Assembly (NCBI RefSeq): GCF_000622005.1
Contig: NZ_JHWV01000001.1
Location: forward strand, 66,594-130,593
Length of the DNA stretch: 64,000 nt
Reading direction: 5' to 3'
DNA from: Anaerovibrio sp. RM50
GTDB taxonomy: Bacteria; Bacillota; Negativicutes; Selenomonadales; Selenomonadaceae
The position numbers and the translations under genes were made by a program. Within the stretch, counting starts at the first letter, position 1, and each line of letters opens with the position of its first letter. Positions 16,377 to 25,388 of the stretch are shown one piece after another. Below the pieces are notes generated by a model, which had not been told where the DNA came from, did no database searches, and worked only from the letters and a program-made list of their open reading frames with translations.

Positions 16377-17552
16377 ATGAATATAATTAGCACCCCAAAA
16401 ATTCTTATTACGTGCGCAATAATGGCCGCACTTATTTCTTTTTGCTGTGTGACAGCTCAGGTAGCTGCCAATGAATACAAACATATCCCTACATCCAGAG
16501 AAGAACTTAACAATGCTGAAAGGGATTTAAAGGTTCTCAAAAAAAGATATCCTGACATAGAAGAAAGTACCTTTATTACTGATAATATTCAGGCACCGCT
16601 TATAAAAAACAACCCCGACCTATTAAAAAAAGCCATCAAAAAGCATGACGATGGCCTAAGAAAAGTATATATAATAGATAAAAAACATCCTGAAAGCGTT
16701 GGCAAGGGAATCTTCACTATTTCAGCGGGAAATATAGCCCTTACCCAGGGACTAATTAATGCAGAAATGGCACTGGAGCCGGGTTCTTACGCTCCAAAGC
16801 CAAACAAGGACTACGACGTATATGCCATAAGCAGTCTGGCTGTTGATTATGCCAAGGAAGCTGCCCGCTGGTATTACAATGATGATAAGGCCCAAATGGA
16901 CAACAACGCAGACGAATTTGCCGTAACACTGTTGGAAAACGTGCCAACCTTAAGTATTGGCGGTAAGATCATGTCTGACCAGCGCTGGCAGGCAACACTT
17001 GGGAATATTCCTTCCTTTGAGGCCGATGAAACCGGTAAATCCCTTGAAAACGATGAAGGAAAGATCGCCAATCCATACGACACCTACGGACATATAATGG
17101 GGATTTCCCAGAACCGCGTTGGTTTTACCTACGATGATATTTCCACCAACCAGCTTTTGGTGGCAGACAGAAACGGTGACTACTGGAGTGTTTTCGCTCC
17201 CCCACAATTTGATGTGACCAAGCTGGAATTTGAACGCGCATTAGAAGATAAAACTATCATGACCCGTGGTGAAGACAGGGCTTATTATGCTGCGGGCCAG
17301 ATTGCCTGGGCCATAGAAAACGACGCCTGGGATTCCAGCCATGTTGAAATGGCAGATGCCCACAAATATTTCAAGGATCTGCCTAAAGATATCAAATTCA
17401 CTGCTGTCATTGCCAAAACTGACAAGGACAGCTGGAAGCTGATTGACTGGTATCTTGATGACAGCAGCTATCTTACAGAAAAACAGCAGGAAGATCTGAA
17501 TTCATATATTGATGGCATGAAGGCCAGCTTTAATGATGCCGAAAACTGGTAA
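16377..17552 (+). CDS. Exported protein of unknown function
   Basis: A 391 aa protein starting MNIISTPKILITCAIMAALI, with a hydrophobic segment and an AANE junction that looks like a signal peptidase site near residue 30. The rest is hydrophilic and rich in Asp, Lys and aromatic residues, without a domain I recognise. It contains helical stretches (DYAKEAARWYYNDD, YYAAGQIAWAIENDAWD) and no cysteines in the mature part. The ATG at 16377 is chosen because AAGGAAAG lies just upstream; the longer frame extends into the promoter. It ends 23 bp before ade on the same strand and may share its transcript. Confidence 0.7.
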   Translation: MNIISTPKILITCAIMAALISFCCVTAQVAANEYKHIPTSREELNNAERDLKVLKKRYPDIEESTFITDNIQAPLIKNNPDLLKKAIKKHDDGLRKVYIIDKKHPESVGKGIFTISAGNIALTQGLINAEMALEPGSYAPKPNKDYDVYAISSLAVDYAKEAARWYYNDDKAQMDNNADEFAVTLLENVPTLSIGGKIMSDQRWQATLGNIPSFEADETGKSLENDEGKIANPYDTYGHIMGISQNRVGFTYDDISTNQLLVADRNGDYWSVFAPPQFDVTKLEFERALEDKTIMTRGEDRAYYAAGQIAWAIENDAWDSSHVEMADAHKYFKDLPKDIKFTAVIAKTDKDSWKLIDWYLDDSSYLTEKQQEDLNSYIDGMKASFNDAENW

Positions 17553-17575
17553 TTGTTTTATTACAGGAGATAATC

Positions 17576-19312
17576 ATGGATAAAAAGAGGCTTATGCAGG
17601 TGGCTGCGGGCAAAATGAAGGCTCAGCTTGTATTAAAAAACGCTCATGTATTTGCGGGTTTTACCGGCAAGTTTCTCACAACTGATATTGCAATTCAGGA
17701 TGGGTATATTGCAGGGCTGGGCCAGTATGATGGTGAAAAGGAACTGGACCTTCTGGGGAAATACATTACCCCTGGTTTTATTGATTCCCACGTTCATATT
17801 GAAAGCTCCATGCTGACCCCATTTGGCTTTGCCCAGGCAGTGGTTCCAAAGGGTACCACCACCGTGGTTGCAGATCCCCATGAAATTGCCAATGTGGGCG
17901 GTGAAATGGGTATTCAATATATGCTGGATGCCTCCGAAAGCCTTCCACTGCAAATAAAATTCATGCTGCCCTCCTGCGTGCCAGCCACTCCCCTTGAGGA
18001 TGCAGGGGCTGTCCTTAACGCCCGGGAGCTAAAGCCATTTTTAAAGGACAGCCGTGTTCTCGGCCTTGGGGAGCTTATGGATGTTCCGGGTGTACTTAAT
18101 GAATCGGAAACAGTCTGGGACAAGCTGGATATGATTGGCCCTCACCACTTTGTGGATGGCCATGCCCCTATGCTGAAGGGCAAGGAGCTTATGGGATATG
18201 CCGCTGCCGGTGTGGACTCGGACCATGAGTGTGTAACTGTAGAGGAAGCCGAGGACCGCTTGGCTGCAGGAATGTATCTGATGATAAGGGAAGGCTCTGC
18301 CGCCCATAATCTGGAGGCCCTGTTGCCTGTAATTAACGAGCATAACAGCCGTTTTTGCTGTTTCTGTGCCGATGACCGTCACCCCGGGGACCTTATGAAC
18401 GAGGGGGGCGTAAATGCCATGGTCCGTGAAGCCGTAAAACTTGGTCTTCCCGTTTGGCAGGCCCTGCAGATGGCCACAGTAAATCCAGCTTCATATTTTG
18501 GCATACGTGATACTGGGGTAATTGCCCCGGGCCGCAGGGCTGATCTGCTTGTATTCTCCAATCTGGATGATTGGGAGCCGGAGGAGGTTTATACCCATGG
18601 CAAACTGGCGGCAAGAGAGGGCAAGTGTATAACAGAACTTTGGGACAGTATTGAAATACCTCCAGTTCCAACCCGCCTGAGCAAATCCGTAAACCTGCCG
18701 GAGCTGGGCCTTGAGCATTTTAATCTGCCAATGAAGGGCAATATGGCAAATGTAATCGGTCTTATTCCCAAGCAGCTGCTGACCCGTCATTTATGGCTGG
18801 AGGTGCCCGTAAAAGATGGCGTGGCTGTGGCTTCCCCAGACCAAGATATACTTAAGCTGGCTGTATTTGAACGCCATAACAATACCGGCAAATGCGGTCT
18901 TGGACTGGTAAAGGGCTTTGGGCTGAAAAAGGGGGCCATTGCCCAAACCATAGGTCACGACAGCCACAACCTCATTGTTATAGGTGCCAACGACCAGGAT
19001 ATGCTGATTGCTTCCAAGAGTCTGGAAAGCTGTGGCGGAGGTATTGCCATTGCTGTTGATGGCACGGTGGAAGAAATACTGCCACTGCCTGTAGGGGGGC
19101 TTATGACGGATAAATCCGCCACTGAAGCTGCAAAGCAGGCGGAAAAGATGGAAAAACTGGCATTTAATCTTGGGGTGGACAGAGAATATGATCCCTTCCT
19201 TACCCTGGCCTTCCTCAGTCTTCCTGTGATTCCTGAGTTAAAGCTCACCGACAGAGGGCTGGTAAAGGTGCTGGAGGGCAGTATCATCGGCATAGACGAA
19301 TATCGACAATAA
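17576..19312 (+). CDS. ade: Adenine deaminase
   Basis: Hydrolyses adenine to hypoxanthine and ammonia in purine salvage. This is a 578 aa amidohydrolase of the Ade (AdeC) family. Metal ligands are in GFIDSHVHIESSMLTP (about 65-80), with DPHEIANVGG, a GHAPMLKG segment and CADDRHPGDLMNEGGV further on. The C-terminal half carries the family block GHDSHNLIVIGAND and SCGGGIAIAVDG. An AGGAG sequence lies before the ATG. No purine riboswitch was seen in front of it. Confidence 0.95.
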   Translation: MDKKRLMQVAAGKMKAQLVLKNAHVFAGFTGKFLTTDIAIQDGYIAGLGQYDGEKELDLLGKYITPGFIDSHVHIESSMLTPFGFAQAVVPKGTTTVVADPHEIANVGGEMGIQYMLDASESLPLQIKFMLPSCVPATPLEDAGAVLNARELKPFLKDSRVLGLGELMDVPGVLNESETVWDKLDMIGPHHFVDGHAPMLKGKELMGYAAAGVDSDHECVTVEEAEDRLAAGMYLMIREGSAAHNLEALLPVINEHNSRFCCFCADDRHPGDLMNEGGVNAMVREAVKLGLPVWQALQMATVNPASYFGIRDTGVIAPGRRADLLVFSNLDDWEPEEVYTHGKLAAREGKCITELWDSIEIPPVPTRLSKSVNLPELGLEHFNLPMKGNMANVIGLIPKQLLTRHLWLEVPVKDGVAVASPDQDILKLAVFERHNNTGKCGLGLVKGFGLKKGAIAQTIGHDSHNLIVIGANDQDMLIASKSLESCGGGIAIAVDGTVEEILPLPVGGLMTDKSATEAAKQAEKMEKLAFNLGVDREYDPFLTLAFLSLPVIPELKLTDRGLVKVLEGSIIGIDEYRQ

Positions 19313-19321
19313 AATAAATAT

Positions 19322-19506
19322 AGGCAGTGGGTAGCCGCCTGTAGCACGGATCAAATCACTAAAAGTTTTCCTTGCTTTTATATAGTGCAAAAAATCATAA
19401 CTCGCTTCGCTCAAACAAATGATTTTTTACACTAATACTAAAGTATAGCAAGTAAAACTTTCTTAACGTGACTTGTCCTATTGCTCCAGTCAACTACCCA
19501 CTGCCT
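19322..19506. repeat. 185-bp near-perfect long inverted repeat (hairpin element)
   Basis: The two halves are almost fully complementary from end to end. Outer arms AGGCAGTGGGTAG (19322-19334) and CTACCCACTGCCT (19494-19506) are perfect. Middle arms (about 19339-19375 with 19441-19490) match with scattered mismatches. Inner arms (19384-19398 with 19419-19433) match at all but one position. A 20-nt loop contains CTCGCTTCGCTC. Seven T residues follow the right arm. It sits between two converging genes (ade and yfcE), where it could act as a terminator, but it is far longer than needed. A MITE-like or REP-like element is a better description. Confidence 0.85.
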
Positions 19507-19554
19507 TTTTTTATCGTAATTATTGTTATTGGTCTATACCTACTGCCTTTTGTA

Positions 19555-20031
19555 TTACAGGTGGAAATGCTCCACCTGCACCTTGTCCCCCTCAATATTC
19601 AGCACCATAAAGGACTGGGGCTTTCCGTCCCTTGGGTGGGAAACGCTGCCGGGATTAATCACCAGACAGTCCCTGCCCTCATCAATTACAGCCACATGGG
19701 TATGCCCATATACGGCAATATCGGCCCCCTTACTGACAGCCGCCTGGCGGAGAAGGGCAATATCCCGCTTTACCCCATAAATATGTCCATGGGTCAGAAA
19801 AATCTTATGGGAGCCAAGCTCTGCCAACACCTCATCATCAGCTCCGGAGCCTGGCCAGTCGCAGTTTCCTGCCACGTTAATAACCTTCTTCTCCGTCACC
19901 ATGGCCAGATATTCCGCGTCCTCAATTAGATCCCCTGCATGAAGCCAGCAATCCACGCTCCCCGCCAGCTCTATAGCCCTGTCCACAGCCATGGTATTGC
20001 CGTGGCTGTCACTCATTACACCGATTCTCAT
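19555..20031 (-). CDS. YfcE/MJ0936-family metallophosphoesterase
   Basis: A 158 aa calcineurin-like phosphodiesterase. Metal-binding motifs are in order: SDSHGN near residue 7, HAGDLIED near 36, AGNCDWPG near 55, LTHGHIYG near 79 and YGHTHVAV near 105. Members of this size hydrolyse phosphodiesters in vitro; the cellular substrate is unclear. The gene overlaps rdgB by 4 bp (ATGA), an arrangement common in Firmicutes, so the two are co-translated. Confidence 0.92.
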   Translation of the reverse strand: MRIGVMSDSHGNTMAVDRAIELAGSVDCWLHAGDLIEDAEYLAMVTEKKVINVAGNCDWPGSGADDEVLAELGSHKIFLTHGHIYGVKRDIALLRQAAVSKGADIAVYGHTHVAVIDEGRDCLVINPGSVSHPRDGKPQSFMVLNIEGDKVQVEHFHL

Positions 20032-20621
20032 TGCAAGTACTCCTTTAACTGAACAGCCATTTTGCGGAGTGCCTCTCCCCTGTGGCTGATGGCATCCTTT
20101 TCCTCCAAGGTAAGCTGTGCCATGGATTTATCCCCCACATAAAAATACGGATCATAACCAAAACCGTTGCTTCCCACAGCTTCCAATCTTATTTCACCAC
20201 GGCAGAAGCCCTGGGACTGCAACACACTGCCATCAGTATCAATAAAGGTCAGGGCACACTGATACGCTGCCTCTGAGCTTTCAAGGCCCAGCTTCTTAAG
20301 CTCCTCCACCAGCTTGGCATTGTTGGAGGCATCATTGGCATTTTCCCCGGAATATCTGGCGGAATACACCCCTGGTGCCCCTCCCAGGGCCTCCACCTCC
20401 AGACCCGAATCATCTGCCAGACAGGCCATGCCCGTCTGCTCCTGATAATATTTTGCTTTTATCAGGGAATTATCAATGAAGGTCTTTCCGTCTTCCACCG
20501 GCTCAGGCAATTCACTGTCAATATCCCCCAGAGATACCAGCTCCACCGGCAAATCCAGAAAAGCGTCCTTAATTTCCTTCACCTTTCCCTTATTCCTTGT
20601 TGCGATTATAATTTTTTTCAT
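20028..20621 (-). CDS. rdgB: XTP/dITP diphosphatase (RdgB/HAM1)
   Basis: Hydrolyses non-canonical purine triphosphates (XTP, dITP) to monophosphates and so keeps them out of DNA. The 197 aa protein has the entry motif IIATRNKGKVKEI, LADDSGLEVEAL with the catalytic Asp, a GFGYDPYF loop and a SHRGEAL motif near the C-terminus. It is the first gene of a two-gene operon with the phosphoesterase. Confidence 0.95.
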   Translation of the reverse strand: MKKIIIATRNKGKVKEIKDAFLDLPVELVSLGDIDSELPEPVEDGKTFIDNSLIKAKYYQEQTGMACLADDSGLEVEALGGAPGVYSARYSGENANDASNNAKLVEELKKLGLESSEAAYQCALTFIDTDGSVLQSQGFCRGEIRLEAVGSNGFGYDPYFYVGDKSMAQLTLEEKDAISHRGEALRKMAVQLKEYLQ

Positions 20622-20662
20622 TTATCGAAAACCAGCCTTCCATATTTCTTCCATACTTTTAA

Positions 20663-20692
20663 AGGTCCGTCTGAGCTATGTCAAACGGACCT
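20663..20692 (-). terminator. Hairpin downstream of the second chemoreceptor
   Basis: AGGTCCGT (20663-20670) and ACGGACCT (20685-20692) form a perfect stem. On the minus strand it is followed only by a short T run, so it is a weak terminator candidate. Confidence 0.55.
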
Positions 20693-20720
20693 CTATTAGT
20701 ATACCACAAAACTTATTATA

Positions 20721-22436
20721 TTAGAATTTGAACTGGCTCAGTGCCTGCTTCTGCTCAGTCGCCATAACGGACAGGGACTCACTTGCAGATGCAATTTCCT
20801 CGGAGGAAGCGGACTGCTCTTCAGTGGCAGCGGAAACGGATTCCATACGGGAAGAAACTTCACGTCCCTTGGAGTTGATTTCCACCACGGAATTGGAAAT
20901 ATTCTGGGCATCCTCGTTTACCTGTACTATGGCCGCATCCATAGCCTTTGTCTTTTCAGCACCATCCTGTACCAGATCATGGATACGTTCAAATACAGAC
21001 TGCAGATCCTCAACGGACTTGGCACCATTAACAACTGCATCACAGCCCTTGTTCATGGACTCAACGGCCTCAGCAGTATCCTTCTGCATGGCATTAATCA
21101 GATCAGCAATCTTATGGGCTGCTTCCTCGGACTGTTCAGCCAACTTGCGAACCTCCTCTGCAACTACAGAGAAGCCACGGCCCTGCTCACCGGCACGGGC
21201 TGCCTCAATGGCGGCATTCAGTGCCAGCAAATTGGTCTGGCTGGCAATCTGGGAAATGGTATCAACGATGGCACCGATTTCCTCGGAACGACTGCCAAGA
21301 CGGGTTACCATTTCGGCAGTACTGCTTACTGTGGACTCAACATCACGAATCTCACGAACGGATTTCTCCAGAGCCTTGTTGCCCTGCTCTGCCTCATCGG
21401 CAGCAGTCATGGAATTATTGGAAACCTCATTGGCATGGCCACGCATGGACTGAATGGAATCATTAACCTTGGTCAGAAGCTCCTGGCTTTCCTTAAGCAT
21501 ATTCTCCTGGTCCATAACAAGATGAGCAGCATCCCCTACAGCCTCTGCGGACTGTACAGAAGCCTGTGCAGACTGCATGGAAGCCTCCTTCAAATTGCCG
21601 GAGGAATCATTAATATCCTGAATAGCCTTGTATACGCCCTTCATATAGGTGGCCATATTGTGCTGCATTTCAGAAAGAACACGGGAAAGATGACCAAATT
21701 CATCACCACGGTTCATAGCGTGGGAAGAGCCACGGAAATCACCATCACGGAGCTTTTCACAAACTGCCACCATAGTAGAAAGCGCACTTGTAATATTGTT
21801 GGCGGTAAATACGCTAAAGATTCCCTGAATAACGATAGCAGCAACGGTAACCACAATAATCATCATGGCGGCACTGCTGTTGGCATCACTGTTTGCCTGG
21901 GCTGCAGCCTCAGCCTGTGAATTTACAACAGCCTGCATACCATGCAGGGCATCGCGCAAACCACGGGTAGCCGGAGAACCAGCGGACTCGTAATACTCAA
22001 CTGCCTCTTTGCTGTTCCCCTGAGAAGCCAAATCAACAGCATGGTCCATAACATTCTTATAGTTTGCCCACTGCTTGTCGATTTCAGCGGTGTCCTCCGC
22101 CGGAGTTCCCTTTACAGCGTCCTTGTATTCAGCCAGTGACTTTTCTACGTTGTCAACACCCTCCTGCTTCTGCTTCTTCCAGGTGTTCAGACGATCCTGG
22201 GTAACATCCTGGGCAGTAATAATCTGCAGTGTCTTTACCATCATAACACGGCTGTATTCAACAGCCTTGCCCAGATGCTGTACACCCTGCATTTCCTTCT
22301 GATACATGCTCTGCATACCCTCATCAGCAGTATTCAGGGCACGATAGCCAGTGAAACTGATTACCAGCATAGCCACAGCAGCTACTGCCACAATCATCAG
22401 CAGCTTTCCTGCAACTTTAATGTCATTAAAACCCAT
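20721..22436 (-). CDS. Methyl-accepting chemotaxis protein, four-helix-bundle sensor
   Basis: A 571 aa chemoreceptor with membrane helices at about 9-29 and 190-212. The periplasmic part looks like a 4HB_MCP domain ([39 protein letters not shown]). HAMP and signalling domains follow; the tip reads [20 protein letters not shown], the same core as the receptor at 14092. The C-terminus ends QALSQFKF with no CheR-docking pentapeptide. AGGAGG lies 8 bases before the ATG. A long leader with a hairpin-T-run precedes it. Confidence 0.93.
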   Translation of the reverse strand: MGFNDIKVAGKLLMIVAVAAVAMLVISFTGYRALNTADEGMQSMYQKEMQGVQHLGKAVEYSRVMMVKTLQIITAQDVTQDRLNTWKKQKQEGVDNVEKSLAEYKDAVKGTPAEDTAEIDKQWANYKNVMDHAVDLASQGNSKEAVEYYESAGSPATRGLRDALHGMQAVVNSQAEAAAQANSDANSSAAMMIIVVTVAAIVIQGIFSVFTANNITSALSTMVAVCEKLRDGDFRGSSHAMNRGDEFGHLSRVLSEMQHNMATYMKGVYKAIQDINDSSGNLKEASMQSAQASVQSAEAVGDAAHLVMDQENMLKESQELLTKVNDSIQSMRGHANEVSNNSMTAADEAEQGNKALEKSVREIRDVESTVSSTAEMVTRLGSRSEEIGAIVDTISQIASQTNLLALNAAIEAARAGEQGRGFSVVAEEVRKLAEQSEEAAHKIADLINAMQKDTAEAVESMNKGCDAVVNGAKSVEDLQSVFERIHDLVQDGAEKTKAMDAAIVQVNEDAQNISNSVVEINSKGREVSSRMESVSAATEEQSASSEEIASASESLSVMATEQKQALSQFKF

Positions 22437-22463
22437 AAAAATAACCTCCTATATTTTAAACAT

Positions 22464-22615
22464 AAAAAGACCGTTACCCCGAAACACAGGGTAACCGGCC
22501 CCATCATTACATTCTTAATTGACCTTAGCAGTAATGTGGTGCCATTCCTCTGGTTCATCCAACATACCTAAAATCCTAAGAAAATCACAATCTTCAATTT
22601 GCAAAGACATTATAT
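22464..22615 (-). promoter_or_regulatory. Long structured leader with an internal terminator-like hairpin
   Basis: A TATAAT box on the minus strand near 22610 would give a leader of about 170 nt. Within it CATTAC/GTAATG can pair. A strong hairpin GGTTACCC/GGGGTAACGG (22469-22500) is followed by five T residues only about 30 nt before the chemoreceptor ATG. The upstream gene already has its own terminator at 22657-22697, so this second one looks like an attenuator. It does not match the GEMM, T-box or other classes I could test by eye. Confidence 0.4.
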
Positions 22616-22656
22616 CACAATAATAATTAATTTTTCTACTGCCTAAAAAATAAAAT

Positions 22657-22697
22657 TCGATGGCTAATGAAATTTCGCAAGCATCAGCCATCGAATC
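22657..22697 (-). terminator. Intrinsic terminator of the 22701 gene
   Basis: ATTCGATGGCT and AGCCATCGAAT form a perfect 11-bp stem; on the minus strand it is followed by TTTATTTTTTAGG. Confidence 0.9.
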
Positions 22698-22700
22698 TAT

Positions 22701-23144
22701 TTACATATTAAATAACTCTTCAGCTACGCTAAATTTGGGCTTAAGGACCATGGCCTGCTTGGAAGGCAATGCCATTCCCTCCTCATTCTTTGGAATAGGC
22801 TGGTTCTTGTCCACCACATATTCCATATGAGGAGGCTTGCGTTGTCTGCTCTTTACCTTGCCCTCCACATACTCCGTAATCATAATGCTGCCATCGGGCA
22901 TCATACGGCGGACAATCTCGGTTACCTGCCCCTCATTTTTTACCGTCTGGATTGCTTCCTTCTGCTCCCTCATTTCCTCAAGGGTATCGCGAACAGAACC
23001 CAGCTTCTCAATTAGAATTTCCTTAAAGGCTTCTGAAGGGGTAACAGCAGTTGAATCAGCAGATGTACTGTCACTCCTTGAAACGACTTTTTCAGAAACC
23101 GTCGTCCCTTCCATATTAATGGAATTACTTGTTCTTACTGACAT
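22701..23144 (-). CDS. Conserved-looking cytoplasmic protein of unknown function
   Basis: A 147 aa protein with a Ser/Thr-rich disordered N-terminus (about 1-40), a central helix (EAFKEILIEKLGSVRDTLEEMR) and a short beta-like segment (MMPDGSIMITEYVEGKV). The C-terminal region is Pro/Lys-rich. There is no signal peptide or membrane segment. The ATG at 23144 follows GGAAGGTG; an in-frame upstream start lacks a binding site. I do not recognise a family. It is monocistronic with its own terminator. Confidence 0.6.
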   Translation of the reverse strand: MSVRTSNSINMEGTTVSEKVVSRSDSTSADSTAVTPSEAFKEILIEKLGSVRDTLEEMREQKEAIQTVKNEGQVTEIVRRMMPDGSIMITEYVEGKVKSRQRKPPHMEYVVDKNQPIPKNEEGMALPSKQAMVLKPKFSVAEELFNM

Positions 23145-23325
23145 GAGTTCACCTTCCTTTTGCAAAATCGCAATTTTCCGGTGCCGTCCCTAGCTTACAT
23201 ATATCCCTATGTTATTTTTATCGGCAATATGTGGCTAATCCTTAATAAAGCACTATGAAAGCCCTTACACGAAATCACTGTTCATCTTCATCTTTCAATT
23301 CGATTCACTAAGATTTCACAGTAAA

Positions 23326-23352
23326 AGGAGCCTGTGAAAATCACAGACTCCT
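23326..23352 (-). terminator. Intrinsic terminator of the CocE/NonD hydrolase gene
   Basis: AGGAGCCTGTGA and TCACAGACTCCT pair with one mismatch around a three-base loop; on the minus strand TTTTAC follows. Confidence 0.8.
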
Positions 23353-23361
23353 CAAAGACAC

Positions 23362-25299
23362 TTATTTGTCAGGAATAACCGGTATCTGCAAATAGCTCTT
23401 ATATTTTCCGCCCATATAGATGATATGGCGTCCCTTGTTGCGGGAGGCAGGTGGCAGAATCTGCCCTGAAGGTTCAAATTCCTCCTTCACAAAGCCGCCC
23501 AATTCCTTCATCTCAACCTTGTCCGAAGGGTTATAGGTATATCCGTCCTTTGGAATGCTGACCTTAGCTGTGCCAAATGGAGGTACCATGCTTCCATCTG
23601 GTGCAGCATACGGAACAATGGTCAGAAGCAGTGATTCCCCCGCATGGTATTTCATGCCCATAGGCCAAATCGGAATATCCACCGCCACAATTTCCCCAGG
23701 ATTTAAAAGCTCTTCCTTGGTGCTGGCAAGAATCGGGTCATAATCCGTGGACTGCGCCTTATCCAAGGCCCGCTGGGATACCCGCAAAAAGCCCTGAGAC
23801 TGAATAAGCTGCCCGGTCATTGGGTCAGGAATAAGATTCCCCTCCTTGTCCAGCTTCTCCACCAGAGCCACCAGCTCCATATCATCAGAACCTTCTGCAG
23901 CCACATTCAGATGCAGCTTCATGTAGCCCGTTAGCTCAGTATCCTTGTCAAACTTTATGGTGAAGGTGTTATTGGCCGGCTGGGTCACTTCATAGGCTAT
24001 CTGCTGCTCAGCCTTGCCATTCTTCTCACTGAGCCGCCCCTCGTCATTAAGATACAGCTTCTCATATTTGGTCTGAGGCAACGGGAAATCCTTCTCCACT
24101 CTGTCCACCACATCCTGGTGGCCCGGATCCAATACGGAAATGCGCACCCTTGGAGTCTTTTCCCAGTCATTGGCCACATCGTTCAAATAGTGGTCAAAAA
24201 ACTTGCGCAGCTCCTCCACATGCTTAGGCTCATAATAATCCATCCACTCATTGGTATTGTGAACCCTCAGCCACTTATCCTTGCTGGCAATCTTCTGGAA
24301 ACCCCTGAATGTTCCGTGGGTATGAACAGGATTGGTGTAGCTGGCCACCACATAGGCGGGAATATTAATGTTTGACAGCTTTGCAATTTTATCCTGCCAA
24401 TAGCCGTCCATCAATGTATGGGTTACCACCATGCGTGGCTGATCCTCTATAAGATTACGGCTGGCAAAGGTATCAAAAATCTTTTCAGGGAAAACAGGGT
24501 TTGGAATACCGCCGCGGTTGGCAGTCTCACGGAAATGGTCCACAAAGCCCTCCCAAGGGGCAATGGCTGCCAGATGAGGTGGCTGTTCCCCCGCAATAAA
24601 CCACTGGGAAACCGTAAGCCATGAATTGCCGGACATTCCGACTTTACCGTTGGACCAAGGCTGGGCTGCCGCCCACTCAATGGTGTCCCGTCCATCAAGG
24701 GAATTCTCATGTCCCCAGTAGTTCAGATTCCCCTGTGACTCGTAGGCCCCACGGCTGTCCGGGTTGATGATTACATAGCCATGCTGTACCCAATAGGCAG
24801 GATCCGGCCCTTCAAACTTCTGTAAGCCCGATACTGCATCCACTGGCACCCCGGAGCGGAAAGGCACATCATCCAGCCACTGGCCGCCAATTTCCTTGCC
24901 ATAAGGGCTCCAAGCCATAATGGCAGGATGCTTTTCATTATCCACAGGGCGGAAAATATCCGTATAAATCACTGTGCCATCCCGCAGGGTTACTGGCACA
25001 TCCTTTTCAAACAAAATATCACAGGAAAGAGGCTTAGCCCCCGGCATACGCACAGTCCCCGCCTTTAAAACCATGGTTTCAGTTTTAAATTCTGCCCCTC
25101 TGGCCCGAACTGCCTCAGGAGACAGGCCCTTACGATAATAAACCTCAATGGTCTCCCCATTCTCCATCTTCTGGGGAATAGTTATTGCACTGCTGTTATC
25201 CGCTGAAGCAATCCCCATGCCCCCGGAAAAAGCACAGCAGGCCACCAGGCCTCCCACGCACAACATCCGTTTTAAATAACGCAGTTTAGAATTATTCAT
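23362..25299 (-). CDS. Secreted CocE/NonD (X-Pro dipeptidyl-peptidase S15) family hydrolase
   Basis: The signal peptide covers about 1-33 (VACCAFSGGMGIASA). The alpha/beta hydrolase part shows LRDGTVIYTDIFRP, SPYGKEIGG and the nucleophile elbow GMSGNSWLT. IAPWEGFVDHFRE and a later HNTNEW segment follow. A C-terminal jelly-roll (X-Pro dipeptidyl-peptidase C-domain, about 440-640) contains ELTGYMKLHLNVAAEGSDDMEL. Family members cleave esters, amides or dipeptides; the substrate cannot be told from sequence. At 645 aa it is of normal length and monocistronic. Confidence 0.85.
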   Translation of the reverse strand: MNNSKLRYLKRMLCVGGLVACCAFSGGMGIASADNSSAITIPQKMENGETIEVYYRKGLSPEAVRARGAEFKTETMVLKAGTVRMPGAKPLSCDILFEKDVPVTLRDGTVIYTDIFRPVDNEKHPAIMAWSPYGKEIGGQWLDDVPFRSGVPVDAVSGLQKFEGPDPAYWVQHGYVIINPDSRGAYESQGNLNYWGHENSLDGRDTIEWAAAQPWSNGKVGMSGNSWLTVSQWFIAGEQPPHLAAIAPWEGFVDHFRETANRGGIPNPVFPEKIFDTFASRNLIEDQPRMVVTHTLMDGYWQDKIAKLSNINIPAYVVASYTNPVHTHGTFRGFQKIASKDKWLRVHNTNEWMDYYEPKHVEELRKFFDHYLNDVANDWEKTPRVRISVLDPGHQDVVDRVEKDFPLPQTKYEKLYLNDEGRLSEKNGKAEQQIAYEVTQPANNTFTIKFDKDTELTGYMKLHLNVAAEGSDDMELVALVEKLDKEGNLIPDPMTGQLIQSQGFLRVSQRALDKAQSTDYDPILASTKEELLNPGEIVAVDIPIWPMGMKYHAGESLLLTIVPYAAPDGSMVPPFGTAKVSIPKDGYTYNPSDKVEMKELGGFVKEEFEPSGQILPPASRNKGRHIIYMGGKYKSYLQIPVIPDK

Positions 25300-25388
25300 A
25301 AAATATCCACCTCTTATGTGCTATAGCTGCTTAGCTAAGTATAGCACCATAAAATTTTTCATGTAAGCAAATATTTTACTGACGTAAT

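Noticed and set aside
22510-22560. T-box-like TGGCACCAC in the chemoreceptor leader
   Set aside because: The leader is too short for stem I, lacks specifier features, and a chemoreceptor is not a T-box target.
5814-23314. GATTCACTAAGAT present at 5814-5826 and 23302-23314, each shortly before a terminator
   Set aside because: A 13-bp match in 64 kb is expected by chance; only two copies were noticed.
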